A DNA stretch of 64,000 bases from Methanoregula sp. (GTDB lineage Archaea > Halobacteriota > Methanomicrobia > Methanomicrobiales > Methanospirillaceae), in contig JAJRCF010000007.1 of NCBI GenBank assembly GCA_028679075.1, positions 27,552 to 91,551 on the forward strand, in the 5' to 3' direction. The notes under the pieces were generated by a model. The model ran no database searches, was not told the DNA's origin, and saw only the letters and a program-made list of their open reading frames with translations. Of the stretch, positions 26,626-35,465 are shown one piece after another; the stretch's first letter is position 1, and each line of letters opens with the position of its first letter. The translations under genes and the position numbers were made by a program.

Positions 26626-27105
26626 ATGACGGGCTTCCGGCCGATCGGGGTAGCCCATTCGCCACTCAGGACACGGGGTGCACCCCCATTCCAGAGTTCC
26701 TTCTCGCAGGCCGAGGGGACGATCGAGGTCTTTTTCGAATACCGGGAAGGACTCCGCGACATCGAAGGGTTCTCCCACCTCATCATCCTCTCCCATTTCA
26801 ACCAGGCAGAGAAGCGGGCGCTTGCGGAAAAACCGCTCCTGGACGGGGAGGCAAACCATGGGATCTTCGCCACCCGCCACTTCAACCGCCCCAACCCGAT
26901 CGGGATCTCGTACGTTGCCCTGACGGGGATCACGGACGGGATGCTCTCGGTAAAAGGCATCGACCTTCTTGACGGGACACCGGTCCTCGATATCAAGCCC
27001 TATATCCCGGCATTTGACATCATCCCCGGTGCCGCCTCCGGGTGGGTCACCGACGTACATATCGGGAGGCTCCGGGAAGCGGGTGCAGGTGTCCGGCAGC
27101 AGTAA
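26626..27105 (+). CDS. TsaA/TrmO-like protein in the mod operon
   Basis: From ATG 26626 the product has 159 residues; AAGGAGA lies eleven bases upstream. FRPIGVAHSP, EYREGLRDIEGFSHLIILSHF, GIFATRHFNRPNPIGIS and LLDGTPVLDIKPYIP are the signature blocks of TsaA (UPF0066), a beta-barrel family whose bacterial member TrmO methylates t6A37 of tRNA using SAM. Its place between modA and modB, with short gaps, suggests a role tied to the metal operon, or a chance linkage. The length equals the core domain alone. Confidence 0.9.
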   Translation: MTGFRPIGVAHSPLRTRGAPPFQSSFSQAEGTIEVFFEYREGLRDIEGFSHLIILSHFNQAEKRALAEKPLLDGEANHGIFATRHFNRPNPIGISYVALTGITDGMLSVKGIDLLDGTPVLDIKPYIPAFDIIPGAASGWVTDVHIGRLREAGAGVRQQ

Positions 27106-27126
27106 CCGGATGGGCAGGAGACGCGG

Positions 27127-27900
27127 ATGCGGAAAATATCGCTGGCCTTAACCCTCATCCTTTTTCTTGTTATCAGCGGGATGCTCCTTGGCCTCCTCTT
27201 CTACTCCCCTCTCTCCACTCTTCTTGCGAGCCTTGCAAGCCCCGAGATCCGGTTTGCGATCCTGCTCAGTCTCATAACGAGCGTGGTATCGACACTCATC
27301 TGCATCGCGATTGCCGTACCGGTTGCCTGGGCACTCGCCCGGTACCAGTTTTTCGGGAAACGGATCGCGACCATCGTTTTGACTCTTCCCCTGACTCTCC
27401 CGCCGCTGGTTGCCGGCATCGCACTCCTCCTCTTCTTTGGTACAACCCCGTGGGGAAAGGCGCTCGACAGCGCCGGCTTTGCCGTAATCTTCACACCGCT
27501 CGGGATCATCGTTGCGGAAGTCTTCGTCAACCTCCCCTACATGGTCCGCATCATGCGTTCCACGTTTGCTGCCATCAATCCACGGTTCGAGCACGTGGCA
27601 AAGACACTCGGGTGCAACGAGACAGGGGCATTCTTCCGGGTTTCCCTTCCCATGGCACGGCACGGGCTTATTGCCGGAACCGTGATCACGTGGTCCAAGG
27701 CAATGGGGGAGTTTGGCGCCGTGCTGATGCTTGCCGGCGCAACGACCATGCGGACCGAGACACTGCCCATCGCCCTCTACCTCAACATCTCGACCGGTGA
27801 CGTGGACCTTGCCATTGCAGCCGCGACCATCCTGATCCTGATCTCGCTTGTCGCGCTCTGCACGGTCGAATACCTTGACCGGGACGTGAACGTCTTTTAG
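27127..27900 (+). CDS. modB: Molybdate/tungstate ABC transporter permease (system 1)
   Basis: The product has 257 residues with about six membrane helices. The permease loop that contacts the ATPase is HVAKTLGCNETGAFFRVSLP (EAA-like motif), followed by KAMGEFGAVLMLAG, a typical ModB/WtpB sequence. It ends with TAG and is followed by a GGAGG ribosome site for modC. This stop is a genuine use of TAG in the genome, relevant to the amber codon noted at 45.5 kb. Confidence 0.92.
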   Translation: MRKISLALTLILFLVISGMLLGLLFYSPLSTLLASLASPEIRFAILLSLITSVVSTLICIAIAVPVAWALARYQFFGKRIATIVLTLPLTLPPLVAGIALLLFFGTTPWGKALDSAGFAVIFTPLGIIVAEVFVNLPYMVRIMRSTFAAINPRFEHVAKTLGCNETGAFFRVSLPMARHGLIAGTVITWSKAMGEFGAVLMLAGATTMRTETLPIALYLNISTGDVDLAIAAATILILISLVALCTVEYLDRDVNVF

Positions 27901-27912
27901 GAGGACCGATCC

Positions 27913-28977
27913 ATGCTGCGCATCGAATCCCTCTCCATCACGCTGGGAGAATTCTCCGTTCGTGACGTATCGCTTGAGATCCGTTCCGATGAATACTTCA
28001 TCATCCTCGGCCCGACCGGTGCGGGAAAGACCGTTCTGTTGGAGACCATTGCCGGGATCTATACTCCATACGCCGGAAAAATCTTCCTCGATAACATGGA
28101 GATCACGGCACGCGAGCCCCGCGAACGGAACATCGGCATGGTGTACCAGGACTACATGCTCTTCCCCCATCTCACGGTCGAAGAGAACATCGCGTTCGGG
28201 CTGCGCCAGAAAAAGGTTCCCGCGGATGAACAGCGCGATCGCGTGCAGGAGATGCACGACCTGATGGAGATCGGGCATCTTGCAAAGCGCTACCCGGGCA
28301 CGCTCTCCGGCGGGGAACAGCAGAGAGTTGCCCTTGCAAGGGCGCTCGTACTCCGGCCCGAGATCCTGCTTCTCGATGAGCCGATGAGCGCACTTGACGG
28401 CCGCACACGGGATAAGATGCGCCGGGAACTCGCCCGGATCCGGAAAGTTACCGGGACCACAATTGTCCAGATTACCCACCATTTCGACGATGTCTTTGCC
28501 CTTGCCGACCGGATCGCCATCATGCGCGAGGGGCGGATTGTGCAGGTGGGGGAGACTTCTGAAGTATTTCTTCACCCCGTGGACACCTTCGTTGCCGAGT
28601 TCCTGGGCATCAGCAATATCATACGGGGGAGATCGGTACGCGAGGGGAATATCGCCCGTATCGCGCCCGCCCGCGGCCCGGCCTTTACTGCGGCCTCATC
28701 GGTCACGGGAGACGTGGTCGCTACCCTGCATGCAGAGGACGTGATCCTCTCAAAGGCCCCGTTCGAGTCCAGCGCCCGCAACTGCCTGCCGGGGACCGTT
28801 ACCGAGATCGTTCCTTCAGGGAGCACAGTACGGGTGGTCCTGGATGCGGGGTTCCCGCTCACGGCACTCCTCACCCGCGAGAGCTGCCGTGACCTTGACC
28901 TGAAGCAGGGGAGTGAGGTATATGCAACGTTCAAGGCCACGGCCATCCACGTGATGCCGGTCAATGACAGGGAATAA
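27913..28977 (+). CDS. modC: Molybdate/tungstate ABC transporter ATPase with TOBE domain (system 1)
   Basis: The product has 354 residues. Walker A is GPTGAGKTV (near residue 35), the signature is LSGGEQQRVALARAL and Walker B is ILLLDEPMSALD. The C-terminal ~120 residues contain a TOBE-like region with SGSTVRVVLDAGFPL and LKQGSEVYATFKATAIHV. The TOBE segment resembles the Mop proteins and may sense cytoplasmic oxyanion. It completes the four-gene operon and converges with the gene at 28987. Confidence 0.92.
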   Translation: MLRIESLSITLGEFSVRDVSLEIRSDEYFIILGPTGAGKTVLLETIAGIYTPYAGKIFLDNMEITAREPRERNIGMVYQDYMLFPHLTVEENIAFGLRQKKVPADEQRDRVQEMHDLMEIGHLAKRYPGTLSGGEQQRVALARALVLRPEILLLDEPMSALDGRTRDKMRRELARIRKVTGTTIVQITHHFDDVFALADRIAIMREGRIVQVGETSEVFLHPVDTFVAEFLGISNIIRGRSVREGNIARIAPARGPAFTAASSVTGDVVATLHAEDVILSKAPFESSARNCLPGTVTEIVPSGSTVRVVLDAGFPLTALLTRESCRDLDLKQGSEVYATFKATAIHVMPVNDRE

Positions 28978-28986
28978 AAAAAGGAT

Positions 28987-31221
28987 TTACCGGATCTTCA
29001 CCTCGTTGATCCGGTCCAGTGATTTTGCAAGATCGCTCATCACGATCTTTGAGTCAGACATCGTATACAGCGTGTCTTCGATATAGAGCGCACGCTGGAC
29101 CGGGGCCATGTCCCCGGAGTACCCGTCGTAGTGCGTCACCTTGCCCTTCAGGATAAAACCTGTTTTCGGCCGGAGAATGTACACGTACGCACCTCCCCAT
29201 GCCGGCGGTTGGGAACACCCGTACCCGGGGGCATTGCAGGAATATTCTGCCGTCAGGTGGAGAGGCAGTACGAGGAGGTCCTTCTCCGGGTCAAAGAGGA
29301 ATGCTTTCGGGTCGTACAGTACCGGGGAGTCACTGCCGGAGGCTCCCAGCGATTCACTGTCAACAAGTACCGGGTTGCCCACGTCTGCGACATTGAAGAG
29401 CGCGATCTTGACCGGCCCGGACCGCGAGTCCTTGCCGACGCCGATGATATGGGTCGCGTCATAGGGGTGCAGGTAGTTTGAGAACCCGGGGATCTTCAGC
29501 TCGCCGAGAATGGCCGGGTGGTACGGGTCGGAGAGCCCGATCACGTAGAAGGGATCCGTCTCACGGAACGTGACGAGATAGAGCCGGTCGCCCATGAACC
29601 GGGCCGCATAGATCCGCTCTCCGGGAGCGATATCTGACAGCGTCCCAAGCACGTTGAGTTTTCCGTCAAGCACCGTGATCTTACTTGACGATGCGGTACT
29701 CCATCGTCCCGTGGCGGTTTCAATGGTGGTTGCCACGCGGAGATTGCCACCATATTCGTCAAGGGAGTACTGGTTGAGAAGCATCCCATCCACGTCTCCT
29801 CCGGCCCTGTACGTGATCTTCCCGTTATCGATCGCAAAGGAGTAGATCGTTGTCGAAGCGATCGTACCGTACCTGCTCATGTCAGGGATCGCGATGTAAA
29901 GCGTCTCCGGGGACATGTATACGGTGCCGGTTGTCCCGACAATGAACGATTTTGCAGAGACCGGTTCCCGTGCAGCAATGTCCAGCGAGCCGATGGTGGA
30001 GAAGGAAAAGTCCTGGTCTGTGGTGTTGAACGCGTACACTGGCGGTGTGGTGATACCGCCGTGGTCGTCATGGATCGCAGGAAGTTCGAGGTCATCGGGC
30101 TGGTAGGGCACCGGCAGGCTGCTGATGAAATAGAGCTGCGTCCCGATCATCCGTGAACTTGTGTACGAACCATCGATGTCCAGTTCCCGGACCAGCACCG
30201 GGGATGCGGGATCTTTTGCCGAGAAGACATAGACGAGCGTCCTCTGCACGGAGCCGGGGTGCCGGCTGCATGCACCGGGGGCACAGGTGACCATGGGCCG
30301 TGTCCAGTAGTCCGTTGCGATCAGGACAACGTTGTCGCCGTTGATATACAGGTCCCGGGGTTGGCCGGAGAACCGGAGCGTGGAGAGGATCTCTGCGTCC
30401 TTTGCCGGGTATGCCTTGAGGATATGCATGCAGTTGCCCGAGACAACGTAGATGTTTTCCCCGTCGGTCTTGATAATGTCCGCTTCATCGACCTGCGTTA
30501 CCTGGACATTGGTTTTTGAAAAATCACGGGTGACCGAAGCGGCGGTAGTCGGTGCTGCCACCGGTGCAGAGGTATGGACTGGTGCGATTGTCGGGACCAA
30601 TGTCTGTGGTGGCGGGGAGGAGGAAGTCCTGATTGTCCCGGTCATGCCGGAGAACTCTCCGGACTGGCTCTTCTGGGTCGGTTTGAACGAAGACGCATAG
30701 ACCTGGACCAGCAGTTCTTCGTCAGCAGGGAGGTTGGTTACTCCCGTGATGCTGAATATATCCCCGACAACCCGGTTGCCGATCGGGCTGATGGTGATGT
30801 AATAGTTCCCGCCACTCGGAACCTGCGTTACAAGGGTAGCCGGTGTTGCGATCGGCAGAGGTACTGTTGTTGGTGCAAATCCAACGGACGGGGCTGCAAC
30901 GACGTTGAAGAGCGCTGTTCCCGTTGCCTCCTCCTTTATTGCTTCGACAATCACGAGGTATTCGTCCGGCTTGAACGTTGAGGTGTCTACTTCAAAGCTG
31001 AACGTGCGTGCCCCGGCCGGGACCAGCACGGGTGTGGTGGTGGGCGTTGATCCTGCCACCGGAGTACCCGTGTGCGACCGGATGTACGCGATCACGTCAT
31101 CCCGGGTTGCGAGCTGATCGATACTCGTCACGATCCCGGAGACAACCGGGATCTTTTCGGGTATTGCGGGTGCAGGTGCAGGGACACCCAAGGCCGGGCT
31201 GGCAGCCGGGGCCTGGACCAT
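28987..31221 (-). CDS. Secreted protein with C-terminal beta-propeller (WD40-like, Beta_propel family)
   Basis: The product has 744 residues from ATG 31221. The N-terminal 200 residues are P/A/T-rich with a strand-rich domain. From about residue 235 the sequence matches the Beta_propel group of secreted proteins: TNVQVTQVDEADIIKTDGENIYVVSGN, then repeated blades such as VYVFSAKDPASPVLVRELDI and GLSDPYHPAILGELKIPGF. The annotated start has no signal peptide, but upstream in-frame codons encode a hydrophobic helix (VLIVLGCILGILATIII). No ATG, GTG or TTG precedes it; two CTG codons at 31299 and 31296 follow GGAAGGTGAT by about five bases. The true start may therefore be CTG. Confidence 0.8.
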   Translation of the reverse strand: MVQAPAASPALGVPAPAPAIPEKIPVVSGIVTSIDQLATRDDVIAYIRSHTGTPVAGSTPTTTPVLVPAGARTFSFEVDTSTFKPDEYLVIVEAIKEEATGTALFNVVAAPSVGFAPTTVPLPIATPATLVTQVPSGGNYYITISPIGNRVVGDIFSITGVTNLPADEELLVQVYASSFKPTQKSQSGEFSGMTGTIRTSSSPPPQTLVPTIAPVHTSAPVAAPTTAASVTRDFSKTNVQVTQVDEADIIKTDGENIYVVSGNCMHILKAYPAKDAEILSTLRFSGQPRDLYINGDNVVLIATDYWTRPMVTCAPGACSRHPGSVQRTLVYVFSAKDPASPVLVRELDIDGSYTSSRMIGTQLYFISSLPVPYQPDDLELPAIHDDHGGITTPPVYAFNTTDQDFSFSTIGSLDIAAREPVSAKSFIVGTTGTVYMSPETLYIAIPDMSRYGTIASTTIYSFAIDNGKITYRAGGDVDGMLLNQYSLDEYGGNLRVATTIETATGRWSTASSSKITVLDGKLNVLGTLSDIAPGERIYAARFMGDRLYLVTFRETDPFYVIGLSDPYHPAILGELKIPGFSNYLHPYDATHIIGVGKDSRSGPVKIALFNVADVGNPVLVDSESLGASGSDSPVLYDPKAFLFDPEKDLLVLPLHLTAEYSCNAPGYGCSQPPAWGGAYVYILRPKTGFILKGKVTHYDGYSGDMAPVQRALYIEDTLYTMSDSKIVMSDLAKSLDRINEVKIR

Positions 31222-31321
31222 GGGGAGGATGATAATTGTTGCAAGTATGCCAAGGATACAGCCGAGGACTATCAGGACACTGTCACTTTTGGTCAGCAGA
31301 AGAGATCACCTTCCTCTTAGG

Positions 31322-31585
31322 TGTTTTATAAAATTATTTATTGATTTTGATTTTATTTTTAAAAAATGATAATTTTTTCCAGGCGATCTGTATCGCAGGG
31401 AAAAAATTGTCACGAGAAAATGGTGAGACCAGTTTCCCCATAATTTGGGGATGTGAGAGCAGTTTTTGCATCCACCAACAAATACATATCCTATTTTTTA
31501 TTTTGTTTTTGGAATCCGATGGGTTCACACAACTTTACAACGATTACGTGACCGGTTGGTGATCGGTCAGAGGGTCCCCCTCATT
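31322..31585. other. Intergenic region with a small inverted repeat
   Basis: I see no gene. An AT-rich segment (31325-31378) precedes a small inverted repeat with CCCCA arms and a five-base loop (about 31436-31450). Another short inverted repeat (GACCG/CGGTC) lies near 31550-31568. The upstream gene on the minus strand begins at about 31221-31299 and the DUF2284 gene ends at 31586. Confidence 0.4.
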
Positions 31586-32221
31586 TCAGTCGATCAGCAG
31601 GAGCGCCATAAGCTCCGGGTGTCCCTTGACCGGGAACCGGATCGGCATGCCTGCCCTCTCCGCGGTCTTCACCATGTTGACACCGACCGCGTGCTCGGGA
31701 ATCCGGGCCTGGGTCGGGTGGACACAGATCCCTGCCTTCACGTTGCAGGTCTCGCAGAGCCGGCACGAGCCGTTGATGAATGCAAGTGCCAACGGGTTGC
31801 CGGCATTGAACGCGATCCGTTCCAGCTCGAGCATCACCGGGGCAAATGTACCGGTGCCGTTGAAATGATCCTTCCAGAACTTCGTTGCCTGTTCTTTCTT
31901 GTCGGCCGGGGCTTCCGGGTCGAGCCAGTACTTGTACACCGAACAGATCACATCGGGATCGGCCACTGCGGGTGAGATGAACTTGACCAGGAGGGCATAC
32001 CGGTATTCCGAAAGGATCTTCCGGAACTCATCCGGGGTCGGGACGTACGGCGGGCAGGTCAGCTTCTTTCCGTAACCGATGCACCCGGCCCGGCACTTCA
32101 GCGGTACCCGGTTCTCGACTGCCACATCTCTTGCCTGGATCACCTTTGCATCAGCGGCACCGAGATCTTTTGCGGCCGTGACAAGGAACGCATACTCATC
32201 CGTCTTATCGTGCAGCTCCAT
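31586..32221 (-). CDS. DUF2284 putative metal-binding protein
   Basis: The product has 211 residues. Conserved Cys clusters are present: RVPLKCRAGCIGYGKKLTCPP at about residues 38-58 and GSCRLCETCNVKAGICVHP at about 150-168, the pattern of the DUF2284 family, which is predicted to bind metal or an iron-sulfur cluster. The C-terminus reads MPIRFPVKGHPELMALLLID. A truncated second copy of this 3' end lies at 59680. It sits between the mod operon/beta-propeller gene and the sulfur-relay genes; its role is unknown. Confidence 0.9.
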   Translation of the reverse strand: MELHDKTDEYAFLVTAAKDLGAADAKVIQARDVAVENRVPLKCRAGCIGYGKKLTCPPYVPTPDEFRKILSEYRYALLVKFISPAVADPDVICSVYKYWLDPEAPADKKEQATKFWKDHFNGTGTFAPVMLELERIAFNAGNPLALAFINGSCRLCETCNVKAGICVHPTQARIPEHAVGVNMVKTAERAGMPIRFPVKGHPELMALLLID

Positions 32222-32266
32222 GGGAATAATGTTCGATCGCGGTGTGTAAAAGGGTGGTGGCGTATC

Positions 32267-33514
32267 CTAAAACACCAGCACCCGCTGGTGCTCCGCCTGG
32301 ACATTGCCCGGGGGATAGAACAGGATCTTGCCAAGGCCCGGGAACCCGATGTCGAGGACCGCATTCAGGTCCTTGTTCTTCGAAAGGCCCCGCTTCTGGA
32401 GCGATGGCACGAGGACAAAGAAGTGGAGGTTCTCGCTGCCGGCAACCGCATTGATCACGTCCTGGATATTGAACGGCACGGACTCCTTTGGGGTCCGGTG
32501 ACTGCCGGCAACCGAATAGACCCCGTCCTCCATGAAGATCACCCGGGTCAGGATTCCCTGGTGGGCGCAGGCAACGGCAAGCGAGACAGCACCAAACGCA
32601 TGCTCGGTGCTGTACGGGCTCCTGGTTACGAGGATCGTGACCGGGGGTGCCGTACTGCTCTTCTCCGCACGGTCGAAGGAGACGGCCGGCCCTTTCTTCG
32701 GGAACTGGATGGACCCGGCATTGTCTGCAAGGATGATGTGGGAATGTTCGAACCGGTCGATCATCGCGTTCAGGTCCCGTATCCGGAACGGCTTGATCGT
32801 GCAGGTGGAGACGACCACGCCCTGGCCATCGTCCCAGGTGCTGTAGCCCCGTGCCGTGGCACAGCGGTTGCAGGCAAGGAAGAGGCCCGTCAGTCCCTGC
32901 TTGGACGCACGGTCATGGAGCTCTTCAAGGCCCCGCCCGACATTATCTGACTCCGTAGGGCTCTGTCCTATGTGGCTCATGTGGATACCGTCAAGATACG
33001 CGTAGAGTTCCGGTGAAAGCCGGGCCTCGAGCCCGGCCGAGATACACCGGACGCCATACCATGCCGGGATATGCATGTAGGGCGATTCGTTCTGGAGCCA
33101 GCCGATCGCGTCGGGGAGTGGCGGCCGGTTCTGCCGGACGAGCCCGATAACATCCTTCCAGAACGAGGGCTGGTTATCTGCGGCAAGGCCGTTCTGATCG
33201 ATCACCTGGTCGGGATATTTCATCCGGAGGCGTTCGACCGAGATCCCGCGGAGTTCCAGTTCCTGCCGGTCACAAATGATCCGGACTGCTGTGAGGGAGA
33301 GGATTACAGACCAGGCCTGCTGGGATTCCTCCTCCTCAAGGCTGTACAACGCATTGCCGGTCATGAGGAACGTAACGGCCGGGCTCTCCGCAGGTGCCCG
33401 GTGCATCAGTGATTCCGGGTAGAGCTGGACAAAGAAAAACTTGAGGCATTCCTCGATCCACGAGAGCCGTTCAACAGAGACCTTACCGGAAAGGAGGAAA
33501 AAATGCGTTGTCAT
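32267..33514 (-). CDS. Triple DsrE-like (TusBCD-like) single-chain protein
   Basis: The product has 415 residues. Three DsrE/F-like segments can be traced. The N-terminal one (about 1-105) has VTFLMTGNALYSLEE and ends near GISVERLR. The middle one (about 195-275) has GLTGLFLACNRCATARGY with Cys 215, 218 and 238. The C-terminal one (about 290-415) has VTILVTRSPYSTEHAFGAV and VIFMEDGVYSVAG, like TusC/DsrF. In bacteria, TusB, TusC and TusD form a complex that takes sulfur from TusA. A protein carrying three such domains beside a TusA-like gene fits a fused sulfur relay (inference). No exact match was possible here. Confidence 0.7.
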   Translation of the reverse strand: MTTHFFLLSGKVSVERLSWIEECLKFFFVQLYPESLMHRAPAESPAVTFLMTGNALYSLEEEESQQAWSVILSLTAVRIICDRQELELRGISVERLRMKYPDQVIDQNGLAADNQPSFWKDVIGLVRQNRPPLPDAIGWLQNESPYMHIPAWYGVRCISAGLEARLSPELYAYLDGIHMSHIGQSPTESDNVGRGLEELHDRASKQGLTGLFLACNRCATARGYSTWDDGQGVVVSTCTIKPFRIRDLNAMIDRFEHSHIILADNAGSIQFPKKGPAVSFDRAEKSSTAPPVTILVTRSPYSTEHAFGAVSLAVACAHQGILTRVIFMEDGVYSVAGSHRTPKESVPFNIQDVINAVAGSENLHFFVLVPSLQKRGLSKNKDLNAVLDIGFPGLGKILFYPPGNVQAEHQRVLVF

Positions 33515-33541
33515 GATGGGACTGCCATGGGATACCCCAGC

Positions 33542-33769
33542 CTATTTTCTTGCAAGCCTGATCTCCCAGTGGCCGTCCGGTGACTGGATCGTTTCCATCG
33601 AGAGGTCTTCCTCTCGCGCGATCCGGGGAATGGAGGTCGTAACGGCGGGGAAATTATCGCAGGTAATGAATAATTCACCGGAGGGCCTTAAAGCCTTTGC
33701 TTCTCTTGCCACCACGGAGAGGCAGTACGGGCTGGTCTTCCCGCAGAAACCGAGTTTCTTCTGTTTCAT
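33542..33769 (-). CDS. TusA/SirA-like protein with altered Cys motif
   Basis: The product has 75 residues from ATG 33769, which is preceded by GGTGAT with good spacing; the longer start 33796 adds nine basic residues. The sequence follows the TusA fold: GKTSPYCLSVVAREAKALRP, then GELFITCDNFPAVTTSIPRI and a C-terminal WEIRLARK strand. In TusA the first motif is CPxP with the catalytic Cys. Here the position holds Ser and a Cys lies three residues later (SPYC). A Cys earlier (GFCGK) could also serve. It is 27 bases upstream of the triple DsrE-like gene. Confidence 0.7.
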   Translation of the reverse strand: MKQKKLGFCGKTSPYCLSVVAREAKALRPSGELFITCDNFPAVTTSIPRIAREEDLSMETIQSPDGHWEIRLARK

Positions 33770-33894
33770 GGCAACAATCACCCGTCTTCGTTTCATTTTA
33801 CGTTCACCCGTCCCGGGTTATATTCTCATATGTTTTCCCGTGTATAATCACAAGATGTAAACCCGATAAAGAAGTACACCAGACATGATCAACC

Positions 33895-34071
33895 ATGAGT
33901 GACGCGAAGATCAAGAAAGCATTGCAGGAAGCAGGTATTGGAGAGAAGATCACCTGTGAGCAGGCATTTGTCATTGCAGAGAAGGCGAAGGTCACCCGGA
34001 TGGCAGTCGGCGAATACTGCACCAGAAACAAGATTAAGATCCGGGCCTGTCAGCTGGGCTGCTTCAAATGA
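33895..34071 (+). CDS. 58-residue protein coupled to moeA
   Basis: A short ORF (58 residues) runs from ATG 33895 to a TGA that overlaps the moeA start by four bases. It starts MSDAKIKKALQEAGIGEKIT and contains CEQAFVIAEKAKVTRMAVGEY, a helix-rich, charged sequence with the look of a small helix-turn-helix or winged-helix domain. Three Cys residues are in the second half. The tight overlap with moeA argues that it is translated. I do not know its function; a metal- or cofactor-linked regulator is one option. Confidence 0.65.
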   Translation: MSDAKIKKALQEAGIGEKITCEQAFVIAEKAKVTRMAVGEYCTRNKIKIRACQLGCFK

Positions 34072-35276
34072 GCAGGTTCCTGAACGTCATTTCCGTAGCA
34101 GATGCCGTTGCAGTAGCGGAGAAGATCGCCCCGATGCCGGCGATGGAGACGGTGCCGGTTGTGCAGTCGGCCGGTCGCGTACTGGCCGCTGATATTTCGG
34201 CTGATATCGATATCCCCGGCTTCGATCGTTCTGTGGTGGACGGGTATGCAGTCCGGTCAGCGGATACAACCGGGGCGGGGGATTCAGTACCCGCTCTCCT
34301 CCGGTGTATTGGCCGCGTGGCGATGGGGACGCATGATACGGCGCTCTCCCTGGGTGTCGGGGAATGTGCATATATTCCGACCGGGGGCGTGCTCCCGCAG
34401 GGAGCCGATGCGGCCGTGATGGTGGAATATACCGAGAAGGCCGGGGATACGGTACTCATCAAAAAGACCGCATCGCATGGCGAGAACATCATTTTACGTG
34501 ACGAGGATTTCAAAGCCGGGGAAACAGTTTTTCACAAGGGGAGGCAGCTCACTCCCCGGGACGCAGGTGTCCTGTCGGCCTGCGGGTGTGCGACCGTTCC
34601 GGTAGCGAAGAAACCCATTGTCGGGATCATCTCGACCGGTAACGAACTCGTACCTTCAACCACGGTGCCTGGCCCGGGGCAGGTACGGGACGCGAATGCC
34701 ACGATGCTTGCGGCGTGGATTGCGGAGTACGGGTGCGAGCCGAAGCTGTATGGGGTTGTGAAAGATGAACGCGAGGCGTTCGAAGCCGTGCTTGATCGGG
34801 CGGTTCCCGAATGCGATGTCGTGCTCCTCTCGGGAGGCAGCTCCAAGGATGACCGGGACATGACTGCAAGAGTCATTGCCACGCAGGGAGAAGTGCTGGT
34901 CCACGGGCTCGCACTCGCACCGGGCAAGCCCACGATCATCGGGAAGATCAAGGACAAACCGGTCTTCGGCCTCCCGGGTCACCCGGCCTCGGCCTTTGTT
35001 GTCCTGATCGCGATCGTCCGCCCATTGCTCGACAGGATGCTCGGGCAGGCAAAGCCGTCCCTCCGGACCGTCAAGGCAACTCTCTCGATAAATATCCCCT
35101 CGCAGAGGGGGCGGGAGGAGTACATTCGCGTGAGAGTGGAGAACGGTGTTGTAACGCCTCTCTTTGGCAAGTCAGGACTCCTGAACACGCTCGTGCAGAG
35201 CGACGGGCTTGTTCGCATTCCCGCCGGGTTCGAAGGACTTGAAAAGGGAAGCGAGGTCGAAGTAATTTTATGGTAA
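34068..35276 (+). CDS. moeA: Molybdopterin molybdotransferase
   Basis: The product has 402 residues, the normal length. Family blocks are in order: FDRSVVDGYAVRSADT near residue 52, PTGGVLPQGADAAVMVEYTE near 105, GIISTGNELVPS near 183, LLSGGSSKDDRDMT near 253, and FGLPGHPASAFV near 300. MoeA inserts molybdate or tungstate into adenylylated molybdopterin. The neighbourhood with mod transporters, Mop and a sulfur-relay pair is consistent. It starts by overlapping the preceding small gene. Confidence 0.95.
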   Translation: MSRFLNVISVADAVAVAEKIAPMPAMETVPVVQSAGRVLAADISADIDIPGFDRSVVDGYAVRSADTTGAGDSVPALLRCIGRVAMGTHDTALSLGVGECAYIPTGGVLPQGADAAVMVEYTEKAGDTVLIKKTASHGENIILRDEDFKAGETVFHKGRQLTPRDAGVLSACGCATVPVAKKPIVGIISTGNELVPSTTVPGPGQVRDANATMLAAWIAEYGCEPKLYGVVKDEREAFEAVLDRAVPECDVVLLSGGSSKDDRDMTARVIATQGEVLVHGLALAPGKPTIIGKIKDKPVFGLPGHPASAFVVLIAIVRPLLDRMLGQAKPSLRTVKATLSINIPSQRGREEYIRVRVENGVVTPLFGKSGLLNTLVQSDGLVRIPAGFEGLEKGSEVEVILW

Positions 35277-35322
35277 TACTTCCGTTCCCGCAGGGGAAGA
35301 GCAGGATTGAAAATGCTGGATG

Positions 35323-35362
35323 GTCATCAGACCCGAAGCAGGAGAAGATCACCAGGTCTTCG
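35323..35362. repeat. Two mini-hairpins of the ATCA family
   Basis: GGTC with loop ATCA spans 35323-35334. GAAGATC with loop ACCA spans 35345-35362 and has one T-G wobble in the stem. The second is followed by GA, so the TTCGA flank is present. They lie between convergent genes moeA and the gene at 35466. Confidence 0.5.
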
Positions 35363-35465
35363 ACCAGGACACGCTTCGGAGTCTCCACTATTCATTTTTA
35401 TTGAACCCGTCTCTTGAAAAAAGGGGATGTCAGGGTACATTCTGTACCTGTTTTTCCATTTTGCG

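Noticed and set aside
27148..28575. A 475-codon minus-strand ORF opposite the modB-modC genes
   Set aside because: It is antisense to clear ABC transporter genes and has low-complexity H/R/D-rich sequence without a domain.
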